A stretch of DNA of 60,033 nucleotides from assembly GCA_002731275.1 (NCBI GenBank), contig PCBK01000036.1:1-60033 (forward strand), read 5' to 3'. Below, piece by piece: positions 28,765 to 38,244 of the stretch. This DNA comes from Deltaproteobacteria bacterium (GTDB lineage Bacteria > Myxococcota_C > UBA6777). Positions within the stretch are counted from its first letter, which is position 1. Each line of letters begins with the position of its first letter. The position numbers and the translations under genes are program-made. A model generated the notes under the pieces. The model did not search any database. It saw only the letters and a program-made list of their open reading frames with translations, and had not been told where the DNA came from.

Positions 28765-29750
28765 GCCTCACCTCCAGTCCATTCCGCCAACGCTGACGCA
28801 GACAAATGCTCCACCTGCCCCATCAACGCGTCGACGCTCTCTTTGACTTCCATTCGTTCGAGCAGTGCAGGTACGCGGTACACAGGCACATCTTCAGGTT
28901 GCTGTGCGAGCTTCTCGACGAGCAGCTCCATCGCCTGGCCTGCACGTGAGAGTCGGGAGAGAGACCATTCACCGATCACCTCACCTGGATGCTCCTTAAA
29001 AAACTGCGAGAGCTCGGAGATCTCACCCCTTGAGAGGTGCTCTTCGGGCAACCGGTTGACCAGTATCCCAGCGATGGGCACCTTATCACGACGCAATCCA
29101 GCGGCCAGCTCGAAGGTCTCGTTGACTGGTAATGGCTCAGGCAAGGTCACGATCAAGCAGCCCGTCTGTTCGGGATCATTAAAATACCCCTGAGACTCGC
29201 GGATCGTCCGTTCAATCGGTCCTGAAGGAAACACTGTTAAGAGTGGCTGAGGCAACGAGGTCAACGCCAACGCGTGTCCCGTCGCTGGAAGATCGACCAG
29301 GATAAACTCATAGCTGGGTTTTCCCTTGGCGATCTCTCGACGTAAAAACTTGAGCAGTCGATAGATAATCCCCGTCTCCTGGAAGCCTGGAGCAGCCATC
29401 AAGAAGCGATTAAGCTGTGTTGAACGAGTCGCCGCTGAAGCGAGCATCCCGACAGGGATGTGATCCCGTAGAAAGTCGTGTTGCCCAACACGAGGAGACA
29501 ACCGCGCACAGTGAAGATGAGAGGAGATTTCGTAAGGTTCATCACTCGTGAATTGGCGTTTTCCACACAACATCTCCAACAAGGCCGAAGGTGCGTCCAA
29601 TTCTTTGTCGATGTCGAGAGCGAGTACACGTTTGCCTGCATCCGCAGCTTCACGTGCAATAAGCGCAGTTAACGTCGTCTTGCCTACGCCCCCTTTTCCA
29701 GAGACCATCAATATCCGCCTCTTCAGCAAATCTTCTATCTGTGTCGCCAT
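28761..29750 (-). CDS. ArsA/Get3-family ATPase (second of tandem pair, operon head)
   Basis: A 329-residue ATPase with P-loop SGKGGVGKTTLTALIA (~16-31) and LDIDKELDAPSAL after it; the switch region is LVDLPATGHALAL. The ATG at 29750 is chosen because the extension back to a GTG at 29834 is not family-like. It is the first gene of the operon and its stop overlaps the next start (ATGA). It is as similar in layout to its neighbour as the two halves of ArsA, suggesting a heterodimer. Divergent from comEC. Confidence 0.9.
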   Translation of the reverse strand: MATQIEDLLKRRILMVSGKGGVGKTTLTALIAREAADAGKRVLALDIDKELDAPSALLEMLCGKRQFTSDEPYEISSHLHCARLSPRVGQHDFLRDHIPVGMLASAATRSTQLNRFLMAAPGFQETGIIYRLLKFLRREIAKGKPSYEFILVDLPATGHALALTSLPQPLLTVFPSGPIERTIRESQGYFNDPEQTGCLIVTLPEPLPVNETFELAAGLRRDKVPIAGILVNRLPEEHLSRGEISELSQFFKEHPGEVIGEWSLSRLSRAGQAMELLVEKLAQQPEDVPVYRVPALLERMEVKESVDALMGQVEHLSASALAEWTGGEA

Positions 29751-30037
29751 ACGGCCCTTCCTTCTCCATGTATCATCCAAACCAGAAAGGCTCCCACGCC
29801 AACGGCAAGGGACGCTCGCCCCCATAGTAAACACGTTTCCCTTGTAGACGCAAGATGCACCCTACAAAACAACCATGTCCAGGATCTGTACACCCTGTAT
29901 CCTTCCCCACACCACCTCCTCAGGGGAAAGAGTACTTCTTCCTTCGTTATGTACGAATACTCCCCACATTGGCACCACCTTTGCAGTTTGAACGGCGCTC
30001 TTTTTTATCCTACGACCAAAGATGGGGTCCACAAGAT

Positions 30038-32518
30038 ATGCTTTACCAACACCAAAAAACGGCTTTTTGGTCGCTCTCTCTGTGTATTCTTCCTTGGGGC
30101 GGCGGACTCGTATACAGCGAATACACAACCCTCAGCACATCGCATCTATTGCTGATCGCCTGGGGGATCTTTTCACTCTGGTTCCTATGCTGGTACAAGC
30201 GGATAATTGGACGTCATATGATCTTGCTGCTGCTTTACTTCGTGGTAGGCTGTCTGTGGGGACAGTGGGCCTGGCATAACGCAAGCAAAAGTGCACATGC
30301 CCCAGCACACTGGGCCAATCAGCTGCGATGGTTTGAAGGCTACATCGAAGGTCCCATCACCCACTTTCCGACCTCTTCTCGTGCGTATCTACGTCTGACA
30401 CGAACGACCGTCAAGCTCTCCTCGCGATGGCAGCGGGCAGAAGGCCGCATATTGCTCAAATTCAGCCGGATCTCCCGCGCTCAGCGCCCCACTCAAGACA
30501 CCACTCCTCCACGTTGGGAGCGAGGAATGTATATACGCTGTATGAGCAAGCTCAGACTTCTTCGCTGGTACGGAAATCCAGGCCTCAGAGATACACGACG
30601 CGTGTACAAGATGAAGGGCGTTGCCTACCAGTTATCAGTCAGGGACACACGTATACTGACTCTCCAATCAGCACCGACAGACTGGTGGCGCTTCTTCGTA
30701 CACAAGAGAACCCAAACACTTCGATGGCTCCAGGCTCACACTCCCAAACGGGCGGGAGGGCTCATCCGCGCGCTGGTCCTGGGTGATAGAGGTGGACTCG
30801 CCCCATCACTGCGAATCCCCTTTGCGAAGACAGGAACATCTCATCTCCTCGCGATATCTGGACTTCATCTCGCCTTGTTGGCGTCAGCGCTCTTCTTCCT
30901 CTTCCGTGGCCTCTTGAGTCTGCGAAACAGATGGGTGATTACGGGACGAGCGTCCAAGTACGCCGCCTATATCACGCTGCTATGTCTCATCTCGTATACA
31001 TTCGTCAGTGGTATGTCAACGTCGACGGTCAGAGCGTGTATTATGGCCTCTATGGCCCTGATGGTCTGGACACACGCCAGACAGATCGGCTGGCAACACA
31101 CTCTGACATGGGCTGCCTTTGTCATCCTGTTGACCCAACCACTCGCGCTCTTTAGCCTGTCCTTCCAGTTATCATTTTTGGCAGTCATCGCGCTGGGATG
31201 GACAACACAACCACTCGAACATCTCTTCCTCTCTCACACAGGCGCACCGACCTTGTTGCGTCACATCAAGCGCTACCTGTTTGGGATGGTCTCTGCGTCG
31301 ATCATTGCGACACTTGCGACGCTCCCTTTTACGCTCACCTTCTCACCAGAGGTCCCACTGCTCGCGCCTATCGTTAACCTTGTCGCCATCCCCCTCGGAG
31401 GATATGGAATCGTCGGCGCTGGCCTGTTGGCCGTATCGATCGCGCAACTATGTCCTCCCCTCGCGCTGCCCATCTTGCGTATATGTGTATGGTCTGCTGA
31501 CGGGCTGTGTGCGTGGATCGAATGGTGGGCATCACTCCCTGTCAACTGGCAGCTCCCACCTCTTCGTCCGGTGGAGTGGTGTATCTACTACCTGTGCTTG
31601 CTTGGGTTGTGTTGTTGGCGACGCTCCCGAAAACTCTCGCTCCTTCTTCTCCTGGCTGCGGTGTCTCTCGGTGGCTATCATTATATATCTTCAATGTCCA
31701 AGGAGCGCGTCCTCTCGCTCCACTTCGTGGATATTGGACAAGGAGACGCGACACTCATTCGTTTCCCAAATGGTAAGACGATGATGGTCGACGCTGGCGG
31801 TGAACCATTCTTGTCCTACGATATCGGACAACATGTCCTCGTCCCCTACTTTCGTTGGCTGCGTATCAAGAAGCTCGATTACGCGATGTTAAGCCATCCT
31901 CATCCCGATCATTTCGGAGGCTTCGCGACCCTCTTTGCACACTACCCTCCCCAAGAATTTTGGCACAATGAACAGACCAGCCAACACAAAGACTACAAAC
32001 GCATGAGAGCAGCCCTCACGCGCGCCAAAACCCGACTGCGAACATTTCCTACGCCGACGACGATGTGGATCGGCAAGGTCAAGCTGGAGATCCTGCACCC
32101 TTTCCCCGGAGCATATGAAGGAAAGACTTATTTTTGGGCCCTTCATGCCAATGACAACTCCCTCGTGATGTTGCTGACGTACGGCAAGATCAAGATCCTG
32201 ATGACCGGTGACATCGAAGAACGTGGCGAAGAACTGCTCACAAAGCGGTGGTCTACACACAAGATCGATCTGCTCAAAGTGCCTCATCACGGCAGTCGAA
32301 CATCTTCAACGGAGCGTCTATTGCGGCATGTACGACCTCGACATGCGGTCGCCTCACTCGGGCGGGCCAATCTCTTTGGGTTCCCTCATAAGAGCGTCGC
32401 CAAACGGTATAAATCACACAGGATCAAGCTTTGGCGTACGGACAAATATGGCTTGATTCACGTCAAGACAGATGGAACACGTCTCGATATAAAGACTCAC
32501 GTACAACAGCCTGAGTAG
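30038..32518 (+). CDS. comEC: DNA-uptake channel ComEC/Rec2
   Basis: Inner-membrane channel for single-stranded DNA in natural transformation. With the ATG at 30038 the product has 826 residues; the frame opens at 29855 but the extra 61 residues precede the first helix and look untypical, and neither start has a good ribosome site. Order: N-terminal helices and OB-like part (~10-210), Competence domain with LLAISGLHLALLASA (~270) and ~8 further helices, then a C-terminal metallo-beta-lactamase-like domain with VDIGQGDATLIRFP, MLSHPHPDHFGG, MTGDIEERGE and VPHHGSRTSS. It supports competence in this organism. Confidence 0.94.
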   Translation: MLYQHQKTAFWSLSLCILPWGGGLVYSEYTTLSTSHLLLIAWGIFSLWFLCWYKRIIGRHMILLLLYFVVGCLWGQWAWHNASKSAHAPAHWANQLRWFEGYIEGPITHFPTSSRAYLRLTRTTVKLSSRWQRAEGRILLKFSRISRAQRPTQDTTPPRWERGMYIRCMSKLRLLRWYGNPGLRDTRRVYKMKGVAYQLSVRDTRILTLQSAPTDWWRFFVHKRTQTLRWLQAHTPKRAGGLIRALVLGDRGGLAPSLRIPFAKTGTSHLLAISGLHLALLASALFFLFRGLLSLRNRWVITGRASKYAAYITLLCLISYTFVSGMSTSTVRACIMASMALMVWTHARQIGWQHTLTWAAFVILLTQPLALFSLSFQLSFLAVIALGWTTQPLEHLFLSHTGAPTLLRHIKRYLFGMVSASIIATLATLPFTLTFSPEVPLLAPIVNLVAIPLGGYGIVGAGLLAVSIAQLCPPLALPILRICVWSADGLCAWIEWWASLPVNWQLPPLRPVEWCIYYLCLLGLCCWRRSRKLSLLLLLAAVSLGGYHYISSMSKERVLSLHFVDIGQGDATLIRFPNGKTMMVDAGGEPFLSYDIGQHVLVPYFRWLRIKKLDYAMLSHPHPDHFGGFATLFAHYPPQEFWHNEQTSQHKDYKRMRAALTRAKTRLRTFPTPTTMWIGKVKLEILHPFPGAYEGKTYFWALHANDNSLVMLLTYGKIKILMTGDIEERGEELLTKRWSTHKIDLLKVPHHGSRTSSTERLLRHVRPRHAVASLGRANLFGFPHKSVAKRYKSHRIKLWRTDKYGLIHVKTDGTRLDIKTHVQQPE

Positions 32519-32570
32519 CGAGCTTCGCTTACTTTCGGAAAGGTGACCGCAAGAAAAGAGAGAACTCTAC

Positions 32571-32599
32571 TTGACGTGGTCGAATTTCGACTCTAGGAT
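32571..32599 (+). promoter_or_regulatory. Sigma-70 promoter of gap
   Basis: TTGACG and TAGGAT are spaced by exactly 17 bases, about 170 bases before the gap start codon. The leader between them has no obvious strong structure. Confidence 0.6.
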
Positions 32600-32768
32600 G
32601 CGTTCGCCATCAAACGTATCGGATATTTGAGGTAAAGATCTCGCATGTCCATCAAGAGCGACCTCCCGACAAAGGCACAGCGTCTCTCTCGAGTTTATCT
32701 ATGAATGGACAGGTGTCACATCAAGTACACCTTTTGGGGCGAGCCCCACACGACATAAGGAGATGATC

Positions 32769-33782
32769 ATGTCGATTCGCATTGGAATTAATGGATTTGG
32801 ACGTATCGGTCGTACCGTTCTTCGCAGCATCCTGGCCAACCACAAAGATATCGAAGTCGTCGCGATCAACGACATTGGTGATCCTTCAACACTTGTCCAC
32901 CTGTTCAAATACGACACAGTAATGGGCGTCTTTTCCGACAATGTCACCTTCGAAGATAGCCAACTTCAAATCGAAGGACACGCGCCGATCCGCTTTTTGT
33001 CCGAGCGCAATCTCGAAGCGCTGCCTTGGGGAGAATTGAAGGTTGACTTTGTGATCGAATCCACAGGCGTCTTCCGCAAACGCGCACAGCTCGAACAACA
33101 CCTCGCAGCTGGTGCCCCCAAAGTCCTCCTGACTGTCCCTGCGAAAGATCCAATCGACGCGACGATCGTCCTCGGCGTCAACAACGACGAACTGAAGGCT
33201 GATCACCGTATCATCTCCAACGCATCCTGTACCACAAACTGCCTCGCGCCCATCGCAAAAGTATTGCACGACAGCTTCGAGATCAAACACGCGATGATGA
33301 CGACGATCCACGCATTCACCAACGACCAACGACTCGTCGACGCGCCCCACTCCGATCTGCGCCGTGCACGTGCCGCAGCCAACAACATCATCCCCACGAC
33401 AACAGGTGCAGCCAAAGCGGTTGGAAAAGTTCTCCCCGCACTTAACGGTAAAATCGACGGAATGGCGATGCGCGTCCCCGTTGTCAACGGCTCCATCGTC
33501 GACCTCGTCGCGACTGTTGGCAAAGAAGTCACCGCCGAAGACATCAACGCTGCGATGAAAGCCGCCGCTGAAGGACCACTCAAAGGTGTCCTCCAGTACA
33601 GTGTAGATCCGATCGTCTCCACAGACATTATCGGAAACCCACACTCCTCGATCTTCGACTCCCTCGCCACTCAAGCGCTCGGCGGCAAAAGCAACATGGT
33701 CAAAGTCCTCTCTTGGTACGACAATGAGTTCGGTTACTCCAACCGCGTCATCGACCTGCTCAAGCTCGCACACAACGCATAA
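32769..33782 (+). CDS. gap: Glyceraldehyde-3-phosphate dehydrogenase, type I
   Basis: Glycolytic enzyme of 337 residues. NAD-binding INGFGRIGRTVLRS at the N-terminus, catalytic Cys in SNASCTTNCLAPIAK (~150-164), partner His in TTIHAFTNDQR, and the C-terminal WYDNEFGYSNRVIDL are all present. The ATG at 32769 is preferred: AAGGAG lies six bases before it, but touches the alternative ATG at 32763. The globin gene follows 17 bases later, likely in the same transcript. Confidence 0.98.
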   Translation: MSIRIGINGFGRIGRTVLRSILANHKDIEVVAINDIGDPSTLVHLFKYDTVMGVFSDNVTFEDSQLQIEGHAPIRFLSERNLEALPWGELKVDFVIESTGVFRKRAQLEQHLAAGAPKVLLTVPAKDPIDATIVLGVNNDELKADHRIISNASCTTNCLAPIAKVLHDSFEIKHAMMTTIHAFTNDQRLVDAPHSDLRRARAAANNIIPTTTGAAKAVGKVLPALNGKIDGMAMRVPVVNGSIVDLVATVGKEVTAEDINAAMKAAAEGPLKGVLQYSVDPIVSTDIIGNPHSSIFDSLATQALGGKSNMVKVLSWYDNEFGYSNRVIDLLKLAHNA

Positions 33783-33799
33783 GGCTCGCGCAAGGGACC

Positions 33800-34168
33800 A
33801 TGTCTGACTTTCAGAGCCTCGGCGGCGAAGAGACGCTGCGCCCGATCATCCGTTCATTTATCGATCGTGTATATAACGACACCATCATCGGCTTCTTCTT
33901 TATGTCGATCGATAAAGAACAGCTCATTCAACGTGAGTTTGAGTTTGCGGCACAGCACCTCGGCGCACCTATCACTTACACGGGCACACCGATCGCACAA
34001 GCGCACCAAAAGCACCCGATCAACAACGGGCACTTCCACAGGCGCATGTGGCTCCTCGAACAAACCCTACGTGAACACCACGTAGATGAGGCGATCATCG
34101 AACGCTGGCTCGCGCACAATAAAGCCTTCCTCAAAGCCGTCACCAACGGCATGGATTGCCAAGACTAA
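33800..34168 (+). CDS. Truncated haemoglobin (2-on-2 globin)
   Basis: A 122-residue haem protein, full length for a group I-type truncated globin. The B-helix region FIDRVYNDTIIGFFF, the FAAQHLGAPITYTG turn and the proximal His in AQAHQKHPINNGHFHRRM (~73) are visible. It could detoxify NO or bind O2. Its position between gap and the suf operon fits a redox or oxygen theme but may be chance. Only 17 bases separate it from gap. Confidence 0.88.
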   Translation: MSDFQSLGGEETLRPIIRSFIDRVYNDTIIGFFFMSIDKEQLIQREFEFAAQHLGAPITYTGTPIAQAHQKHPINNGHFHRRMWLLEQTLREHHVDEAIIERWLAHNKAFLKAVTNGMDCQD

Positions 34169-34208
34169 GGCACCGATCCCACCAAAACAAACAATCCCCT
34201 CTTTTCTC

Positions 34209-34237
34209 TTGACATTGAGAGTGCCCCCAACTAGTAT
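34209..34237 (+). promoter_or_regulatory. Sigma-70 promoter of the suf operon
   Basis: TTGACA, 17 bases, TAGTAT: a near-consensus promoter. Initiation near 34244 would fall inside the palindrome that follows. Confidence 0.8.
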
Positions 34238-34283
34238 GTGTTGTGTAAAACCTACTAGAAAAGTAGGAATTAATACAACACAT
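34236..34283 (+). promoter_or_regulatory. Nested palindrome, probable repressor operator for suf
   Basis: An inner perfect palindrome CCTACT-agaaa-AGTAGG (34251-34267) lies inside an outer one, ATGTGTTGT (34236-34244) with ACAACACAT (34275-34283). It starts at the -10 box and covers the first transcribed bases. Suf operons are often held by Rrf2-family iron-sulfur repressors such as IscR or SufR, whose sites have similar half-sites. The regulator itself is not in the window. An RNA hairpin is the alternative reading. Confidence 0.6.
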
Positions 34284-34518
34284 CGAAAATGTTCATCATT
34301 TCGAAGATCACGCGAGAATCTAGGGATGGGCAGGAGCAGATGTGTGTGAAAAGGTTTGGAGAATCCTTTGTGTATGCGGGTCATCTTTATGGTAGGCATC
34401 CACAAGCGAAAAGAAAGTCCCCAACCCAAAAAGAACGATCTTCCGCGACAAAAAACGCATTTTTGTCTCTGGATATACAAGTCAATATGTCTTTGAGAAG
34501 TGCAACGAGGTGAAGAAT

Positions 34519-35982
34519 ATGGAACCGTCCCAGAATCCAGCCACAGAGACAGATAAAACGCTGGAGGAATTGACCCAGCAAGAATACAAGTACGGATTTG
34601 TCACAGACATCGACACAGATGTCCTGCCCAAAGGGCTCAACGAAGACATCGTCCGTGCGATCTCGGCCAAGAAGAAAGAGCCTGAGTTCATGCTCAACTA
34701 CCGCCTGAAGGCGTTTCGTCACTGGCAACAAATGGTCGAGCCAGAGTGGCCCAATGTGAAGTATCCCAAAGTGGACTTTCAGGACATCATTTACTACGCC
34801 GCACCCAAAGAAAAGAAGAAGCTCGACAGCCTCGATGAAGTCGATCCAGAGCTGCTCGCGACGTTCGACAAGCTCGGTATCTCCTTGCTTGAGCAAAAAC
34901 GCCTGACAGGTGTCGCGGTCGACGCGGTCTTCGACAGTGTCTCCGTCGCGACGACCTTCAAAGAGACCCTCGCCAAAGACGGGATCATCTTCTGCTCTTT
35001 CTCCGAGGCCGTCGAGAACCACCCCGAGCTGATCGAAAAATATCTCGGCTCAGTCGTCCCCCACACAGACAACTTCTACGCAGCGCTGAACGCAGCCGTT
35101 TTCTCCGACGGTTCCTTCTGCTACATCCCCAAGGGTGTCCGCTGCCCGATGGAGCTGTCCACATACTTCCGTATCAACACGGCGGGCACAGGACAGTTTG
35201 AACGTACACTGTTGATCGCAGACGAGGACAGCTACGTGAGCTACCTCGAAGGTTGTACCGCACCCATGCGCGATGAGAACCAATTGCACGCAGCGGTCGT
35301 TGAGCTTGTTGCGCTCGATGGTGCCGAGATCAAGTACTCCACAGTACAAAACTGGTACCCCGGCGACAAAGAAGGCAAGGGTGGGATCTACAACTTCGTG
35401 ACCAAGCGTGGTGTCGCACACAACAACGCCAAGATCTCCTGGACACAGGTCGAGACAGGCTCTGCCGTCACCTGGAAGTACCCAAGTTGCATCCTCAAGG
35501 GTGACAACTCCATCGGTGAATTCTACTCTGTCGCGCTGACCAACAACTATCAACAAGCCGACACAGGGACCAAGATGATCCACATCGGGAAAAACACCCG
35601 CAGCACGATCATCTCCAAAGGGATCTCCGCAGGGAAGAGCCAGAACTCATACAGGGGCCTCGTCCGCATCGGAAAGAACGCGACCAACGCGCGAAACTAT
35701 ACACAATGTGACTCGATGTTGATCGGCGATCAGTGTGGTGCCCACACCTTCCCCTACATCGAAGTCAAAAACTCATCCGCACAGCTCGAACACGAGGCGA
35801 CGACGACCAAAATCGGCGAAGACCAGATGTTCTACTGCCAACAGCGCGGTCTCTCCGAAGAGGACGCTGTGTCGATGATCGTTAACGGTTTTTGTAAAGA
35901 AGTCATGCGCGAGCTCCCCATGGAATTTGCTGTTGAAGCGCAGAAGCTCCTCGGAATCAGTCTTGAAGGAAGCGTGGGCTGA
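34519..35982 (+). CDS. sufB: Fe-S cluster assembly scaffold SufB
   Basis: A 487-residue subunit of the SufBCD scaffold on which iron-sulfur clusters form. Family stretches include [69 protein letters not shown] and [24 protein letters not shown] with the C-terminal Cys region. GAGGTG lies 7-8 bases before the ATG at 34519; the GTG at 34510 is inside that site. First gene of the operon. Confidence 0.98.
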   Translation: MEPSQNPATETDKTLEELTQQEYKYGFVTDIDTDVLPKGLNEDIVRAISAKKKEPEFMLNYRLKAFRHWQQMVEPEWPNVKYPKVDFQDIIYYAAPKEKKKLDSLDEVDPELLATFDKLGISLLEQKRLTGVAVDAVFDSVSVATTFKETLAKDGIIFCSFSEAVENHPELIEKYLGSVVPHTDNFYAALNAAVFSDGSFCYIPKGVRCPMELSTYFRINTAGTGQFERTLLIADEDSYVSYLEGCTAPMRDENQLHAAVVELVALDGAEIKYSTVQNWYPGDKEGKGGIYNFVTKRGVAHNNAKISWTQVETGSAVTWKYPSCILKGDNSIGEFYSVALTNNYQQADTGTKMIHIGKNTRSTIISKGISAGKSQNSYRGLVRIGKNATNARNYTQCDSMLIGDQCGAHTFPYIEVKNSSAQLEHEATTTKIGEDQMFYCQQRGLSEEDAVSMIVNGFCKEVMRELPMEFAVEAQKLLGISLEGSVG

Positions 35983-36020
35983 TCGTCAGATATCACCCAC
36001 CTTATGGAGAATAGAACGAT

Positions 36021-36770
36021 ATGTTAGAAATCAAAAATCTGCACGCATCCATCGAAGGAAAAGAGATCCTGCGTGGGATCAACCTGACCATCAATCCAGG
36101 CGAAGTCCACGCGATCATGGGCCCCAACGGTTCCGGAAAGAGCACCCTCGCGCAGGTCCTCTCAGGCCGCGAAGAATACGAAGTGACCGAAGGTCAAGTC
36201 ATCTTCCAAGGTCAAGACATCCTGGAGCTTGCGCCCGAAGAGCGTGCATGGCTCGGTATGTTCCTTGCCTTCCAATACCCCGTTGAGATCCCAGGTGTTG
36301 GTAACGCCTACTTCATGCGCTCCGCGCTCAACTCGATCCGCAAAGAGCGCGGCCTCGAAGAGATGGACGCGATGCAGTTTCTGAAGCTCGCTCGTGAGAA
36401 AATTAAGCTCCTCGAGATGGACGAGAAGATGCTTCGTCGCTCCCTCAATGAAGGCTTCTCCGGTGGTGAGAAGAAGCGCAACGAAGTCCTCCAAATGTGT
36501 CTGCTCGAGCCCACACTGACGATCATGGACGAGACCGACTCCGGCCTCGACATCGACGCGTTGAAGATCGTCTCCAAAGGCGTCAACACACTCCGCAGTC
36601 CAGAGCGTTCATTTATCGTGGTCACCCACTACCAGCGCCTGCTCGACTACATCGTCCCCGACTTCACACACGTCCTCTACAAGGGACGTATCGTCAAATC
36701 CGGTGGCAAAGAGCTCGCGCACGAGCTCGAAGAGAAAGGGTATGACTGGATCAAAAAAGAAGCCGCATAA
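36021..36770 (+). CDS. sufC: Fe-S assembly ATPase SufC
   Basis: A 249-residue ABC-type ATPase that drives the SufBD scaffold. Walker [10 protein letters not shown] (~34-42), signature [11 protein letters not shown] (~148-158) and Walker [16 protein letters not shown] (~169-183) are intact. The Asp after Walker B replaced by Thr-Asp is usual in SufC. A GGAG lies 11 bases before the ATG. Thirty-eight bases after sufB. Confidence 0.98.
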   Translation: MLEIKNLHASIEGKEILRGINLTINPGEVHAIMGPNGSGKSTLAQVLSGREEYEVTEGQVIFQGQDILELAPEERAWLGMFLAFQYPVEIPGVGNAYFMRSALNSIRKERGLEEMDAMQFLKLAREKIKLLEMDEKMLRRSLNEGFSGGEKKRNEVLQMCLLEPTLTIMDETDSGLDIDALKIVSKGVNTLRSPERSFIVVTHYQRLLDYIVPDFTHVLYKGRIVKSGGKELAHELEEKGYDWIKKEAA

Positions 36771-36849
36771 CAAGAGGTATCCCCTCTCATCCATGCGAGA
36801 ACTTCTCAGACCAGAGCAAACCATCACGACCCACACAGACGCCAAGACA

Positions 36850-36901
36850 CCACATCCACACCCCCACACACACATCACAGACCATGTTGGGGGTCGTGTG
36901 G
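36850..36901 (+). other. Hairpin between sufC and sufD
   Basis: In the 148-base gap, CCACA and CCCCC (36850-36854, 36861-36865) pair with GGGGG and TGTGG (36889-36893, 36897-36901). No T-run follows, so a processing or stability element within the operon mRNA fits better than a terminator. Confidence 0.5.
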
Positions 36902-36918
36902 TTAAAGGGAATCATTAG

Positions 36919-38229
36919 ATGAGCGAAACGAATTACAAAGAAGAATTCGAGCGTTTTCTCAGCGCTCGCAAAGCGCACGAACCAGCATGGCTGCAATCCA
37001 TCCGTGAGACAGCATTTCGTCGCTTCACCGATCTCGGTATGCCCACGCGCAAACACGAAGATTGGAAATACACACCCGTCAGCTTCTACACAGATGTCCC
37101 CTTTGCACAGGCAGAGACGCCCACACAAGCGCCTGCCCTCGCAGACATCGAAGCGCAAACAGGTGCTCTCTCCGGACTCCGCGCGATCTTTGTCGATGGA
37201 CACTTCCACAGCGAGCTCTCCGACCTCAGCGCCACCACAGAAGGCGTTCACATCGGCTCCGTCGCGGATGCCCTCAAAGAGGACAGCAGCGTGCTGAAAC
37301 AAGAACTTCAACGACACGTGGATCGCAACACAGGACGCGTCTTTGAGGCTCTCAACCTCGCATTCTTTGTCGACGGTTTGTTTGTCCACGCACCCAAAAA
37401 CACCAAGCTCGAACAAACGCTTCACGTGGTCAACGTCTCCAGCGGCACAAAGGGCGCCTCCGTCCAGCAACCACGTAACGTGTTTGTCGCCGAACAAGGC
37501 GCGCAGCTCGACATCGTCGAGTCCTACATCGGCTTGCACGATGGTCTGTACTGGACCAACGCGGTCACAGAGGTCGACGTCGCAGACAACGCTCACGTCA
37601 CCCACCTTCGCATCCAAGAAGAAGGTAAAGATGGCCGTCACATCGCAAGTCTCCACGCTCATCTCAGTCGCGCGAGCAACTTCGCCAACCATATCGTCAG
37701 CTTTGGCGGAAAAGCCGTACGTAACGACACAGAGGCTGTCCTCAGCGCCGAAAACGCAGAGTGCACGCTCAACGGTCTGTACCTCTCCGGAGACAACCAA
37801 CACGTCGACAACCGCACATCTCTCGACCACGCACGTCCTCACTGTAACAGCTACCAGCTCTACAAAGGCGTGTTGACAGAGAAAGGAAAAGGCGTCTTTA
37901 ACGGACACATCCTCGTGCGACAAGCCGCCCAAAAGACCGACGCAAAACAGTCTAACCAGGCGCTCTTGCTCTCCGATGACGCGATGATCTACAGCAAACC
38001 ACAGCTCGAAATCTTCGCCGATGACGTACGATGCACACACGGCGCAACAAGTGGTAACCTCGACCCTGAGGGACTCTTCTACTTGCAATCACGTGGTGTC
38101 CACAAAGACGCCGCCAAAGCGCTCATGACGTACGCCTTCGCCAATGAGCTGCTGACACAATTGTCCAACGAAGAGATCCGCGAACGACTCGAACAGAGAC
38201 TGTCTTCACGTCTGCACACAGCGTCCTAA
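36919..38229 (+). CDS. sufD: Fe-S assembly protein SufD
   Basis: A 436-residue partner of SufB in the SufBC2D complex. GMPTRKHEDWKYTPV near the N-terminus is typical (SufD family helical domain), and the C-terminal beta-helix ends in the signature LEIFADDVRCTHGATSGNLDPEGLFYLQSRGV (positions ~366-397) followed by helices. AAAGGG lies upstream of the ATG. Confidence 0.97.
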   Translation: MSETNYKEEFERFLSARKAHEPAWLQSIRETAFRRFTDLGMPTRKHEDWKYTPVSFYTDVPFAQAETPTQAPALADIEAQTGALSGLRAIFVDGHFHSELSDLSATTEGVHIGSVADALKEDSSVLKQELQRHVDRNTGRVFEALNLAFFVDGLFVHAPKNTKLEQTLHVVNVSSGTKGASVQQPRNVFVAEQGAQLDIVESYIGLHDGLYWTNAVTEVDVADNAHVTHLRIQEEGKDGRHIASLHAHLSRASNFANHIVSFGGKAVRNDTEAVLSAENAECTLNGLYLSGDNQHVDNRTSLDHARPHCNSYQLYKGVLTEKGKGVFNGHILVRQAAQKTDAKQSNQALLLSDDAMIYSKPQLEIFADDVRCTHGATSGNLDPEGLFYLQSRGVHKDAAKALMTYAFANELLTQLSNEEIRERLEQRLSSRLHTAS

Positions 38230-38244
38230 CGAGGAGCCTTAAAC

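Larger units (their letters stand above)
34169..34518. other. suf operon control region
   Basis: No gene is convincing. The left part holds the promoter and nested palindromes. The right part is a ~230-nt leader with a small hairpin, CGAAA/TTTCG (about 34284-34303), and a possible 74-codon upstream frame from 34289 that has no ribosome site and ends across the sufB start. Confidence 0.6.

Noticed and set aside
32886-33773. 295-codon minus-strand frame opposite gap
   Set aside because: Shadow of a highly biased GAPDH gene; Val/Asp/Cys-rich product and no ribosome site.
34289-34513. 74-codon frame in the suf leader
   Set aside because: No ribosome site, no family features, and it runs across the sufB start; a leader peptide is possible but unsupported.
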